The position numbers and the translations under genes were made by a program. Source: Aphrophora alni (lineage: Eukaryota > Arthropoda > Insecta > Hemiptera > Aphrophoridae). Taken from it: DNA of 64,000 nt. The notes under the pieces are model-generated. The model had not been told where the DNA came from and searched no databases. It saw nothing but the letters and a program-made list of their open reading frames with translations. Within the stretch, counting starts at the first letter, position 1. Every line of letters begins with the position of its first letter. Where the stretch lies: the NCBI GenBank assembly GCA_963513935.1, contig OY740772.1, positions 106,427,797 to 106,491,796 of the forward strand. The letters are read 5' to 3'. This document shows positions 45,006 to 56,834 of the stretch, piece by piece.

Positions 45006-45839
45006 TAATTTTCCTTAAGTTAACGGTTTTCGAATTATTTGACGTTAAAAGTGTTTGGTACACTTGTAAAACGTAACGTAAACAATTTTTGTACTGAAAA
45101 TGAACTCAGTTTATTTTCAGAGTTATATTGTTTTATGTTAAAAACCAAAATGGCGGATTGACAGAAAACCAAGCGTTTTCGTAGCTACATTTACATGCAG
45201 GTTTTTCTTTATTTTAACGTCATGAAATATTCTACCTGAGTCGTCTTTTATAAACGGAATAGATTTAATTAGTAAAAATACATGTTAAATAAAATTCCTT
45301 TTACTGGTAAAAGAAACTGTAAGTTACTCCAAGTCGGGCAAGTTGGTAACGTCTTCAACAATTTGTTATTTAATAACTGAAGCAATTTGATATCTCTCGT
45401 AATTTATCAAAACTCAAGTCACAGTTATTTAAACGAACGTAGTAGATTAAACGTAAATTCTCACCTTAAAATAAATTACTACCGTGTAGTCATATAATAT
45501 AAATCTGTACTGTGTGTGGAATTTCTTGGCAGAAGAGCTGTTGTCTAAGTTGGAACACGGAACTTCTAACTAAGTTCCTGATTCAATCTAGAATTAGAAT
45601 CACTGAGGTATAATCTTTAGTCTTAAGAACCTACGGTAACGTGAATAATCAGGAGTTATTATTTAAACTTTCTCACTCATTAGAACCAAAAAACAAGTTT
45701 ACAAGCGCCAAATGATACTTACATAGCCCTATCAAACAATATAATACAAGCAGATAATCTAAATGTAATACAGAAAAGTTGGTTTCTTGTACCATCAAGG
45801 GTTTATTCTGAATCTCATAATTATGTATTTACTGCTTTC
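45006..45839. other. Non-coding, relic of family E at 45110-45250
   Basis: AAAATGGCGGATTGACAGAA and the following sequence resemble the 3' part of the element at 35570-35995. Nothing else recognised. Confidence 0.4.
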
Positions 45840-46275
45840 TTGACATTCGCTACGCCCTAACGGACCTGGAAGATGTGTGTATTTTAAATTGTTTCGATCC
45901 TATCAGATCGTCTATACAAATATCTGGATTAAAGACTTAATTTTTGACGATAATTTCGCTATTTGTCATTGTAGAGAAGTGGTGTTGATATCATTACACA
46001 CGGAATTGAAATCCGTATATTTTTTATCTAATTCAGTGTGTTATAAGTTGAATAGACCCTCGAGATACGAACAAAAATGTTTAAAATGGTTGCCTTTTTT
46101 CAAGTTCAATATATTTCTGAGGACACTATTACCCCCTATAGCAAATATCAAGTTACAATCTTAATTTTTGTCGCCGTTGTCGTCCTTACGTATGACGACG
46201 TCGACGGAAAGATTTGTCAAATCGAAGGTGGAAACTGTTTGATATTACTATACCCTATACTTAGTATTCACGACG
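45840..46275 (-). repeat. Interspersed repeat family A, minus-strand copy
   Basis: CGCTACGCCCTAACGGACC, TCTAATTCAGTGTGTTATAA, ACACTATTACCCCCTATAGC and TTGTCGCCGTTGTCGTCC read as the family in reverse. Confidence 0.75.
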
Positions 46276-46322
46276 GCGGCTATAAGGATGAGGGAGTTCT
46301 ACCCGAGCTCTAGCAATTAAAC

Positions 46323-46512
46323 ATGGCCCGGGGAGAGCTCCCTGCAGAATATACCCTCCAACCTCCCAGTTTCAGAGCTGCTAGCATGCTTCTCGCAGAC
46401 TGGGAGGACCGCATGGAAGTAGAGGAAAAGGAATTAATATCCCAGAGACGCTGGCGGAACAAGTAGAACAAGTGGCACAGGGAGCGGAAAAAGAAGAAAC
46501 AAGAGGAGCCTT
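46323..46512 (+). pseudogene. Small GC-rich coding fragment with poly(A) signal, unknown
   Basis: ATG at 46323 opens 47 codons (MARGELPAEYTLQPPSFRAA, then SMLLADWEDRMEVEEKELIS) to TAG at 46464-46466. The same frame stays open for another 15 codons (NKWHRERKKKKQEEP) to TAA. AATAAA follows at 46602. It is GC-rich in an AT-rich setting and very basic at its C-terminus. It looks like the last exon or 3' end of a retroposed gene or transposon protein, broken by one stop. Not recognised. Confidence 0.4.
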
Positions 46513-46979
46513 AACCCTGATAATAAAAACTGTATTGTATTTTTTAATTAAAATGTATTTTTGTATTCATTTAAATCTTTATGTTTGTAAAAATTATTTG
46601 CAATAAATGGTAACCTATACTTAGTATCTTGGGTAAGTTAGAAGGAAAATATACTAAGAATATTACATTTCCTTAGGAAATCACGATTTTAAATTACGTT
46701 ATTTGCTAAACTTCGTTATTTGTCATCGTATAGCTTGGTACCAATACACAAAGAATTGAAATCTATACATTTATTGATTTTTATTTTTATTTTATAGGTT
46801 GTATTTTTTTCAGCTAGTAATACTAATAAAATAATATTTCAAGTGATAAATTTACGAACTAGACTAGGAATTGAATCCAGGATCTTTGGCTTGTGGCTTA
46901 TCTAAATCTTTGTCTTACAATACTATAGTCCAAGGAGAGACATTGTAAAAGCTGGATAAAAGCATTCTAAAATATTATC

Positions 46980-47345
46980 AGAGGTACGTCTCATCAACTA
47001 ACTCGTCACTAAGGCTGAATAGTGGCCAGTTAAAATTAGTTATGGCGTTACTTACTGGACACGACCAATTCAGAAAACATTTGCTAACACTTAGGATCAC
47101 CAATAATGATCCCGTTTGTAGGCAATGTAACAGACTGATGAGGCTCCTAAGTATATCATCTTGGAATGCGAGAAGCATGAGGCTAAAAGAGGAGCCATAT
47201 TACAGCCTGGTGATGATTTCGACGCAAGCATACCTGTAGGACGGAAGCTCTTGAGCCTCATTATGGGTACAGTTATGGGGTTGCCTTGCTAGTAGGAGCC
47301 TGGGGTGTACAATAACTTTAGGCTGATGTACACTGATCTTGAGTC
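46980..47345 (+). pseudogene. Degraded non-LTR retrotransposon, RNase H-like C-terminus
   Basis: The frame at 47042 reads MALLTGHDQFRKHLLTLRIT followed by NNDPVCRQCN. After a frame change it continues APKYIILECEKHEAKRGAIL and LLSLIMGTVMGLP to a stop. The LLTGH...LRKH...DP-CR-C...ECE pattern is the RNase H and zinc-knuckle tail found downstream of reverse transcriptase in Jockey/R1-type LINEs. At least one frameshift. The reverse transcriptase itself is not preserved here. Confidence 0.72.
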
Positions 47346-47394
47346 CCATCCCCCAAAAACATAATAATAACCATCAATCCAATACACGAAGTAT

Positions 47395-47770
47395 AGGATG
47401 AGTTTGAAGATTTTCGACCTTCAATTTTGACTGAGCTTGACGTTTCAAAAAGTGATTTTCATTATTCCGTCTGTCCGTTGTTGCCTGTACGTAAGGACAA
47501 TACCGGCCACAAAAATTTAGATAGAAGTATAAAATTCGGTAAGGGGACTATATTGTGATCATATAGAACCTTATTGAAACTGAGATAAATCTAATTGAAA
47601 GTGTCAAAATGGATGCTGTAATAATGTGTAGTATCGTGTGTTAATCATCTAAATTAAATAGAAATTTCTGGATTACAATTCTGCATATATTGTCAAAAAT
47701 ATTAGACCCCTGATTCTCCAAAGAAAATATGATATTTGTATGACAGCGCCGAAACACAGACACAAGCGTA
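47395..47770 (+). repeat. Interspersed repeat family A, 5' part
   Basis: TCGACCTTCAATTTTGACTG, CCGTCTGTCCGTTGTTG, GAAAGTGTCAAAATGGATGC; the 3' part of the family resumes at 48375. Confidence 0.7.
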
Positions 47771-47933
47771 GTTTTAGAAATTAGGGATAAATTTAGTTAG
47801 GAATATAGTCTTTTTTTTTAAATAAAGAGTAACAACAATTATTGTGACAGATCTAACAAACTTACGAAATTCCTTACCTTGCAAGTACTATGGACGTCAT
47901 TAAGGTGACAGTTGTATATAAACGCTAAATTGA

Positions 47934-48134
47934 AAGAGAACGAAGTCAATCGATCAAGTGGAGAACTGTTGGAGGTTCTTAAGATTACCAGACGTACTTG
48001 GTGAGAAAGAGTTTCTCATTGGATCGAACCTTCATACAAGAATCTGCGAGAGTTGCAAGAAGTTTATGAGGAAAAGAACTTGTAATTATTCAGAGTCAGT
48101 TTATGACATTATTAACGTAGAACAAGGTCAATGA
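47934..48134 (+). pseudogene. 66-codon coding-like fragment with a Cys motif, unknown
   Basis: Open between TGA (47931) and TGA (48132). It reads KRTKSIDQVENCWRFLRLPD, then VLGEKEFLIGSNLHTRICES and CKKFMRKRTC. The C-x2-C pair and basic run suggest part of a zinc-binding domain. There is no start codon or splice site I would defend. It sits between two parts of a family A repeat, so it may be cargo of a transposon inserted there. Not recognised. Confidence 0.35.
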
Positions 48135-48374
48135 GTCACATAGTTATCTAGAGTCATTCTGGATTGTCAATGGTAATAAGATTAAGATATTTGTATTAGT
48201 ATATGACGAAGCTGAGAGAGAAATAATCAAGTTATAATAATTAATAAAGAAGCATTAATTGTAGGCCTAAACGCTGATTTATTTATTTTAATGTGAATGA
48301 ACTCAAACAGAAATATTAGTAAAATTAATTAACATAACAGAACCAAGTTAGTGAAACTTTTTAATATATAAACA

Positions 48375-48595
48375 TCTAGGAGATCCGTCAGGGCCTAGCT
48401 GACGTGACGTCAGGAAATAGTGATATACACCATTACAAGGTAAAGAAATCCTGACTGACAACTGTTTTAAACAAATCAGTGACTTATTGTTTAAAAATCC
48501 CTGTCAACTTAACAACATTGCCTACAAGGCCTAAGAAACCAAATTTTGTGCAGTACATTTAGAGGATCTGCTTGTTTTCTTTTTTTCTAGACCAG
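48375..48595 (+). repeat. Interspersed repeat family A, 3' part
   Basis: GATCCGTCAGGGCCTAGCTG, AATAGTGATATACACCATTA, CCTACAAGGCCTAAGAAACC and TTTAGAGGATCTGCTTGTTT. Confidence 0.75.
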
Positions 48596-48885
48596 ATGTT
48601 GTAATGAATGTAAATGACAAATAAAATTAATAATAAAAACACGTAGTTAAAATCCGGTAAAGTTAATACAAGAAATTTAAATATAGTGACCCTTTTTGTT
48701 AATCCCACTGAATTAAACTTAAAATATCTCTAGGAAATTTACTATTTTATTAATTACTTATTGCGGCGTAAAATGCCGCTTTATATTAAATATAAACGAC
48801 CTCTAGTAGAATCCTAATGGGCTACATTAAAATGTCTTAGTACGTAGTGTTACGAAACGTAAACACGGTAAAACAGCTGTTTAAA

Positions 48886-48983
48886 CTATTCCATCTTGAC
48901 AAGATTTGATGAGAAATTTGATGGAACTGAAGTGGTTGGGGACGTTTCCAATTTGGCAGGAGACGTCGTTGGACCACCATCAT
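48886..48983 (-). other. Possible terminal exon, minus strand, unknown
   Basis: Acceptor TAATAAATTACAG-like context (TTATTACAG) at 48984, then a Ser/Thr/Pro-rich stretch DGGPTTSPAKLETSPTTSVP and SNFSSNLVKME to TAG. It could be joined to the minus-strand frame at 49.7-50.0 kb. A second frame is open as well, so coding status is doubtful. Confidence 0.25.
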
Positions 48984-49700
48984 CTGTAATAAATCACTGC
49001 AGGTGTAGATAAACTGATAAACGACTTCTAATTAATTGTCAGTTAATTCAAACGTTTTTGTAGCCAAATACTACTGTACCGCGTTGCATAGAAATAACAG
49101 GTATAGTAAAATAAATTGATTGCTAAAGTATAGGTTAACAACTGTTGGTGTCTAGAGAAAGAACTAACAAACGTCGCAATTAAAATCTTTATTAGTATTT
49201 ATATACCTGTTAGTAATAAGTGTGGACATTATTTGCCTGGCGTAATGCGTTTATCTGGATACGACTGCAATAATTTTCGGAACAAATCGGTTGCATATTC
49301 CATATCTATCAGCACTTTTTCAAAATGATGAAGTAAGGTTTGTCTTAAATTGATCAACACTGCGTTCAGCAATCATCAAACTTTTCATGGTGTCCTTAAA
49401 AACTATTAAGTTGCCCAAAACTCTTCAGCAACATTCAGATCAGAAGAACCCCTTGGTTAAGTTAATACCTCTTTCTAGTAACCATTGCTAGTCGTTTTGG
49501 ATTTGAAAACAGAAAGCTTTATCAAGAATAAAGTAGATTTCCTGCGAATCAAATACGTTTTGCGGGTCTCTTAGGAATGAAAAAACATGAATTCTTCTAT
49601 ATGAAAGAAGTGATCTCCAAACTAGAAATAAAACACTAAATTGACGTTAGAAAGTCAACGGATAGCTGCCATCCTCAGAGGGGTAGTAACCAATACTAAA

Positions 49701-50011
49701 CTAAGTGTAATCCTGTGACGACTTATAAATAGTCCTGTTAAAGGGATCATTAAACTTTATAATTAATGAATTGTGTTTTATTTGTGGTTTGCCGATTACT
49801 GCTTTCATATCGTTATTAAACACAAGGTTTATTAGATGTTGTACGAGTTCTCCGCGCAGTGAAACTTTGTTCCAATTATCAGTAACCCATCGTTTAACTT
49901 TTGAACTATCATTTTCAGGATTACAATCCGATCCAGCACACATCAACTCCCAATACGCATTAGCTCGTTCGTAGTCAACTTTCTTCTTCGGTGTCGTTTA
50001 TCAGGTTAACC
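49701..50011 (-). pseudogene. Broken open frame, unknown protein
   Basis: ATG at about 50011 starts MVNLINDTEEES and stops at once. The +1 frame continues VDYERANAYWELMCAGSDCN, then PENDSSKVKRWVTDNWNKVS and LRGELVQHLINLVFNNDMKA to a stop at 49701. The protein-like composition over about 95 residues and a single frame change near 49980 suggest a recently broken gene or an assembly indel. No domain recognised. Confidence 0.4.
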
Positions 50012-50544
50012 ATTACTCCTGCATAATAACCTGCAAGACAAAATAAATGTATTTTAGTATGTAAAATCAAGATCTAAATATTTATCTTTTTATTGAAATA
50101 CTGCAGACCCATAGCAAATACAAAGTTACTACACTGTATATTTTGTTTACTTATTAAGTTCTTTATTTCAATTTAAAAATGTGTGAGACAATCAAAGACT
50201 TAAGTCAGGGTGTGGAAGTTCAAGTAAGAAATAATTACGAAGCTATATTGCTTTGTGTTTATTCAAAATTCATGCGAATTGAGAAATTTATTCAATGAAA
50301 TTTTTAAAAAATGCTAGTAACAAAATGAGTTATTCTAAACAAAAAGTAACGAAAGAAAAACTAGAGAGGCGTGTAATTCAATAATTTCTAATGCAGTTTT
50401 ATTTTCCATTGAAAAAAATCGTGAAAATTAGTGGCAGTTTATAGTGATGTGAATTTGAGAGTTTTACCAATAAATATAAAACAAATTCTTTTATTTTTGT
50501 AATATTTTTATTGCTGAGTTTTTCCTACTTGCATTTCTTACAGG

Positions 50545-50800
50545 AGCTATCTCAGAGATCACTTTAGTAAGTATCAGCTAGGCAATCCCGAGGTTACTAG
50601 CTGGATTAACACCTTTTTTCCGTAGTCGTGAGTTAGATCCCTTTCTTTCATCGTTGCCATCAGGTTCTCTTCCGACCTCGACTTTAAGTATCATAGGGAT
50701 AGACGTTTTTATTAATGTTATATATATATATATATATATATTTATACTGTGATGATGACAGAGAGGTTTTTCGCGTTTGAAAAAAAAAAAGAAAAGAAAA
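50545..50800 (+). repeat. SINE-like repeat family B
   Basis: GGCAATCCCGAGGTTACTAG, CGTAGTCGTGAGTTAGATCC, and the end GATGACAGAGAGGTTTTTCG. A (TA)n run (50719-50741) lies inside it. Confidence 0.8.
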
Positions 50801-50992
50801 TTATTACTGTAGAAAAGTAGGTATAGAATAACAACTTTAAAAAAAGGTTTTAATTTTTTTTTTTATGTTTAAAAACAAAATCAGGGTTCTTGGTAAAAAA
50901 AAACTGGATCGCCCAAAGAAGAGCTTAATGAAAAGGAGATGACAATTAGTTCAACATTTTGTGCTGTACAGTGTGTCTCGTTCAGACGGAAT

Positions 50993-51615
50993 CATTTACT
51001 TTTTCTATGGTTTGTATATGTGATAAAATAAAAAACAATGACATTTATAAATTTACGAATATTTACTAATTTTTTAGTTAAACGAAAATGCCCCATTGAT
51101 TAATAAAATTGAGCCTACATTGCTAATTTGAACAAAAAGTTTAACTACCTAAGCGTTTACTTCTTTCACAAATTTACCCCCTCAGGGGCTCACTTACAGT
51201 GAGTACGGGTTTAGCAATCCCGAGGTACCCTAGCTGGATCTACACATTTCTTCACTTAGATCCTTCTTTTTCATCTATTGTATCAACTCTTTCTTTGCCA
51301 ATTCTTGTTTCTTTCCGCCACTGATGTTATTATAGAATTCAAGAGCTAGGAGTATTTAATTTAATGCTTTCTTCAAAAAAGATGATAACTGAAGTTTTTC
51401 GCTTTTAAACAAGGAAAAGTCTACTACATTCGAAATTATTCTATTTTTCAAATTGGTACTCATTTAAAAAAAATCACTAACAATGTTAACTTCTAAGAAA
51501 CATGTGTTGCTATCGAACCATCTGATTAACCAGTTAAATTCATATATGGTTAGAATTCATATATAGTCGATAAATGTATACACAAACAGAGAAAGAAACC
51601 CAACAAAACTGTAAG
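50993..51615 (+). repeat. Large tandem duplication, unit 1
   Basis: Runs from TACTTTTTCTATGGTTTG to the block GTCGATAAATGTATACACAA. It contains a full family B copy (51180-51420). Matched block for block by 51664-52300. Confidence 0.85.
51180..51420 (+). repeat. SINE-like repeat family B, full-length example
   Basis: CTCAGGGGCTCACTTACAGT, GAGGTACCCTAGCTGGATCT, CTATTGTATCAACTCTTTC and the end AAGTTTTTCGCTTTTAAACA. Confidence 0.85.
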
Positions 51616-51663
51616 ACGCAGATTTTGTTTATGGATTTGGTTTTACACAAATTTGAATCAACA

Positions 51664-52300
51664 CTATTACTTTTCTATACTTCGTTTATGGGATAAAATA
51701 AAAGAATGATATTTTTTTAATTTACGAGTATTTACCAATTTTTTTTACTTAAACGAAATTACCCCATTGATTAATAAAAAAGAGCCTACATTGCTAATTT
51801 AAACTAAAAGCAACCTCACATTTAACTACCTAAGCTTTTACTTCTTTCACAAATTTACCCCCTCAGGGGCTCACTTACAGTGAGTACGGGTTTAACAATC
51901 CCGAGATACCCTAGCTCGATCTACACCTTTCTTCACTTAGATCCTTCTCTTTCATCTTTTCTATCAACTCTTTCTTTGTCAATTCTTGTTTCTTTCCGAC
52001 ATTGATGTTATTACAGAATTCAAGACCTAGGGGGGTCTTTATTTTCAAGTTTTTTTTTTAAGAAGATGATTACTGAAGTTTTTCGTTTTAAACGAGGAGA
52101 AGTCTACTACATTCGAAATACTTCTATTTGTAAAATTGGTACTCGTTAAAAAAAATCCACTAACAATGTTAACTTCAAAGGAACATGTGTTGCTATGAAA
52201 CCATCTGATTAACAAGTTAAATTCATATTAAACACATAATGGTTAAAATTCATATATAGTCGATAAATGTATACACAGACAGAGAAAGAAACTCAACAAA
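51664..52300 (+). repeat. Large tandem duplication, unit 2
   Basis: Second unit, with its own family B copy at 51855-52100 and the shared tail TCATATATAGTCGATAAATG. Differences include small insertions (AAGCAACCTCACA at 51810; AAACACATA near 52233). Confidence 0.85.
51855..52100 (+). repeat. SINE-like repeat family B
   Basis: Near-identical to 51180-51420 because it was duplicated with the surrounding unit. Confidence 0.85.
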
Positions 52301-52904
52301 ACATAATTTAAACGTGGTATAAAAATATAAATTTTAACAAGATTCTCTTCATTACTTGACAAACAAGGACTCATGCGTTTATGAACAAGGTAACAACATA
52401 GCAGAGTACAGCCTAGGTCAAGTAATATGCGAGAAGAAACAGAATCAGGGTAAGTATAACAATAACGAGATATATAAATTAAACTGTAGTGATTGTATAC
52501 AACAGAACAAACAAAAAGAACATTTAAAATTAGATTTAAAGAACATCTAATGAAAAGAAACCACAACATAAACAGATCCTCATTTGTTGAACAGCTGATC
52601 GATAACAATCACACCTAAAAATCATTGAAGATTACATGGAAATTCTTCATAAAACACGTAAAGAAATAATTATGAATGTGAAGAATATGAAATTTACAAA
52701 CAAAACCAGAATAAGTTAAACGAAATATTAAATGACAAATTTAATTCAAACAGTTTAAATGACAAGGTCACCCGTTGCTAAACATCGATTAATATTTTGT
52801 TATATATAAATATTGTCAATTTATTTGAAGCTTTCATTCATTAGTCTAATTGTAAACTTCGACTGGCATCCTTAGTGCTCGTTTATGCCCCAACTATATG
52901 ATGG

Positions 52905-53460
52905 GCCCCAGTTTCACCTGGGGATAGTTGAGATAGTTTTATACAGAAATAATTTTTTAGCACAACCCTAATGGTGGTGCTATGGAAATAAATTATGCCG
53001 AAATACAGTAACACACAAATTTTGATCAAAAATTACCCATAAATAACAAATATATGATAATTGTTTTAGAGATACAAATACCCTTGTAGTGGAACATTTT
53101 CAAAAACATTTCTTAGGACGCGCCTACAGACCTACCCAAAACCATGTTAAAAATTTATATCTCTAGGATTCTTGGATCCAGAGTTATGCTTTAGGGGTTT
53201 AAATATTCTTGGAATGGAACTTTTTCATAACTCTTTCTTACTACGGATCTACAGACCTACCCCAAACCATGTTAAAAAAATCAAAGCTCTAGGCTACTTG
53301 GATCCAGAGATATGCTTTAGGAATAAAAACACCTGTGGAGTGGAACTTTTTCAAAAGCCTTTCTTAATATGCGTCTACAGACCTACCTCAAACTACGTTT
53401 AAAAAAATTCATAGTTCTATGTTTCTTGGATCCAGAGATTTCGTGATCAGTCAGTGGGTT
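52905..53460 (+). repeat. Interspersed repeat family D with three tandem 125-bp modules
   Basis: The 5' block matches 9215-9400. Modules start at the TGGAAC at 53090, 53215 and 53341. Each carries TACAGACCTACCYCAAAC and TTGGATCCAGAG. The frame across the modules repeats a 42-residue pattern (VYRPTPN..K..ALG.LDPE), but I regard this as a by-product of the repeat. Confidence 0.8.
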
Positions 53461-54290
53461 TTGACTTATATATATGTTCGTTTCCTCATTTTTAAGTCCA
53501 CACATATTTCCCATGTAGTTGGCGTTGTTTTCAGTTCCCTTTAATTAGAGGCATTGTTATTATTAAAAGTATAATGAGAAACAGTTCAATAAACTGCATA
53601 GAAAAAAACATTGCAAAATCTATTAACAATAAAAAACAATCATTTAAAAACATTGTATAAGCCAGTCAAAACGAATTAATAAATGTTATATTTTATCAAA
53701 AGCACTACAACACTACTAACTAAACTTCTTTAACAAATAACCTCACTTTTGTTTAGTTTGCTTAATTTGTTTTTTTGTTTTATCAATAACAGATGATATT
53801 ATTTGATTTTCGTAAGAACAAATTATTAATATAAAAACAGATGGTTTCAATTACAGATGTTTGTAAATTCCAGATAGATGTTTTAAATTACAGTTATTTA
53901 TAAATTCCTGAATAAAACTTAGCATTGATTTAATGGTAAAAACTTTCACCCTTTCTACTTTTCCTCTCTTATGTTCCTTATTTTCAAAATTTGAACGGAA
54001 ACAACTTCAGACTGAGCCTTATATAACGACACCTCAAACGTCAAAAACTATACCAAGTTTAAATATAAATAATTATAGATTTAATAAACCAGTACAACCT
54101 ATTACGCTCGACAACATATAGAAATTAGAATTACATTAATAAATCTTGTTTTTACTATCTAGTTAAATAGTGGAACCGGTAAACTAAGCTTGTGTCCAAA
54201 GAACCTTATAAAATTATTATAGGTTCATGACACGTAAAAGTGTATTAAATAAAAAATTTAAACAGTATTTATATGTGTGGTAGTGTTTAG
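53461..54290. other. AT-rich region with no recognised gene
   Basis: A 62-codon frame at 53933-54121 has no recognisable content. Nothing else seen. Confidence 0.5.
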
Positions 54291-54309
54291 TACTTTAATG
54301 TCCATTGTC

Positions 54310-54352
54310 ACCTTGAAGATGACATCTGTGTAACGGCGAAACATGTGGAATC
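54310..54352 (+). ncRNA. Degenerate hammerhead-like motif
   Basis: CTTGAAGATGACATC, then CGGCGAAACATGT. It has a core-like GAAGA, a GAAA and the palindrome ACATGT, but an extra base splits the core. Confidence 0.35.
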
Positions 54353-54482
54353 AAATAATTAAGTACTGCTATAAATAAAATATACCCATTTATTTGTAAT
54401 CTTTCGTAAATAAACGTTGAACTTGACTTGTGAGATAATAATAAAACTCAAACACAAGTTCTCACAAAAATTACGTTTACTT

Positions 54483-54528
54483 AATCAAATTCGTTTCAAG
54501 GACAAAGTCGCAATCCTCAGTGATTCAA
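54483..54528 (-). ncRNA. Hammerhead-like motif, subfamily 3
   Basis: Minus strand: stem I GAATCA / TGATT, core CTGAGGA, stem II GCGAC-TTT-GTC.., GAAA, weak palindrome CGAATTTG. Stem II pairing is impaired. Confidence 0.5.
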
Positions 54529-55085
54529 TAACTGAACTATAACAACTCGCTTAGTTGAGTTATATTCTACAATAGAACCATTTCCGGAATATTAATGAAG
54601 AAAGGCCTCCACCTTTGGCTTTTCAACCCCAATACAGAAGAAAACAGGATGCAATACCTAGGAACCAGTCATTTATAGCATAATGTTTGTACAACTAGAA
54701 CTGTTGTAATTTCGTTTTTAGAACATCAAGTTTAGACAAAATCGTTTATTTTTATTTCAGAAAATAATAAAAAGAAATTTATTTTCATTAAAATTTTATA
54801 TTTTTTAGAAATACACAACTTAATAAATACTTACAAGTTTGTAAAAACAATTTTTTTATAAGCTTTTATATCTAAAAAAAACACAATTATACGCCGAATA
54901 AAAGTGTTATTCTAAATAATTTTGGGACAATAATGGGAGAACATGGGAAGTACTTGTCAGTAGGTAAAAGAAATCTCAAATATAAACCAATACTTCATTA
55001 TATTAAATGTTGAGCTTGACTTATGAGAAAAATTATACAGTATAACATACACACAGAACACAATTTTCACAAAAAATACGCCTAA

Positions 55086-55130
55086 GTATCAGACGCGTTT
55101 CAACGACAAGGTCGTCCTCTTCAGTAATAC
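55086..55130 (-). ncRNA. Hammerhead-ribozyme-like motif, subfamily 3, best-preserved copy
   Basis: Minus strand: stem I GTATTA / TGATAC (6 bp), core CTGAAGA, one extra G, stem II GACGAC-CTT-GTCGTT, GAAA, palindrome ACGCGT, C at the cleavage position. All invariant core bases are present. Confidence 0.7.
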
Positions 55131-55399
55131 ACGAGCTACACCAATCAAACTATAACTGAGGTATAGTTCAATCAATACTTTATTATTTAAAATGAGAGAC
55201 ATGTAGGAATATTGTTAAAAGTTTAAAAGAAGTTAAAAAAAAAGTCGCATCGCAATATCATCGTACACTTATTTTTATGAAGTGTTAAGGCGATGAAAGC
55301 AATTAAAAAGTTCATTAAGAAATGGTGGGTGCACTAGGTTTAACACTTGAATAACGAGAGTTGATTTATACAATGGAAATGTTATGGATTAGTATTTTT

Positions 55400-55740
55400 A
55401 TACACAAATGATAGCAAATGTCCGATTAAATCCTATTTAAAAGCTTACTATGGATTAATATATTCTCATTTGAATTATTGTGTGATTCATCAATTCAGAC
55501 GGTGGAAAGGCTTTTTATTTTACCAAAAAAAGCAGTACGATTGATGGCAGGAATAAATAGAAAAGAGACATCCTTTCCAGGAGCTGACGTTATTGACATT
55601 TCCATGTATACGTTTTTTGAAGTAATAATATACATTACAGACCCCAGTCTAAATAAAGAACATGATTATGGTACCCGATACAGAAGCCACTTACAATTAA
55701 ACAAACACAATAAACTAATATACTGGATCATTAAGTGAGT
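55400..55740 (+). pseudogene. Degraded non-LTR retrotransposon, reverse transcriptase C-terminal part
   Basis: KAYYGLIYSHLNYCV in one frame, then VERLFILPKKAVRLMAGINR in the next, then HDYGTRYRSHLQLNKHNK. The order YYxLIxSHLxYC, then LQKKAVRxMxG, then HxYxTR is the thumb-side tail of LINE reverse transcriptases (Jockey/CR1-like). At least one frameshift. No endonuclease or catalytic palm is visible nearby. Confidence 0.72.
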
Positions 55741-56823
55741 ACATTTTATCTAAGAAAATATAAATAAGAAATCAAATAGTTATCATCCTATATAAAATAA
55801 AATGAATTACACAATTTATAATGATAAAAAAAAAATTGTAAACCTTTGTAAATGACTGTGTCATAAAAATGTACATAAGTGTAAAAAAAATAAACATAAT
55901 AGATGTATTATAATCATAGTTTTGTTTCTTGTTTTTGTGGTTCAAGAAATCCCTATTTTCCTGATTGTGAATATCGGCACATTGAACTTTGGGCATTTGA
56001 TCTATATAATTAAAACCCTCATTTTTAATTATTTCTATATTAGTACTTACGTCAAGAAGACTAATTTGGATATTTTCTTTGTTACAACTGTTTCGGTACT
56101 ATCATACCAATGATTGGACGCGAGTAGACCGCAGACAGAACAAGACACAAACAGCTGTGTGTCCATTATATTATTGAACCCGAATATAATATCAAATAAA
56201 TGTTAGAGATAAACATAAATATGAGTTTCATATTATTGTAGAACAATTTATTAGGCCGGCTACACACTAAGATGCGATATTTATCATTGCGATTTTCGAT
56301 TTCTATCTTAAGATAATTTTACTGCAGATCTTTTTTCGAATCAGTTAATCAGGTGTAATAATGAGCTTTTTGAGTGAAAATGTCATTTTAATTTTGTATT
56401 GGTATTTGTAAAACAGGAAGAAGAAGGGAAGGAATTTGTTGGGTGTTTTCGTATAATTTAATGTATGTGCGACACAGTTCTGAAGTAGTTGCAAGAGAAC
56501 TGTTTTAACATTAAAAGAAATTGAAAGAAAACGTGTTTTGAAAGTTTCCATTTCTTAATGCAACTCGTGGCACCTTCCCTTTTGACAATTTGCTATAAGC
56601 AGAGATATTTTTAAATGTAAATCTCCAACGTTACTCATATTTTTGCTTACATTTTTGGACAGAAAACTACCAAATCATCAAATAAACAAGTTGGTTGTAA
56701 AATGTAATATCTTCAAATTATTTTTTTTCGATAGATTTATCTTGTTTGGAGATCCTGATAAGACAACATGGATTCATTTTGGTCAGCATGGCGATCAGCT
56801 CAGCTGGGGGGGAAGTTTTCAGT
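55741..56823. other. AT-rich region with no recognised gene
   Basis: A very degraded hammerhead-like block (TACCGAAACAGTTGTAACA, minus strand, about 56080-56125) is the only structure noted. Confidence 0.4.
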
Positions 56824-56834
56824 TTAAAGAATTT

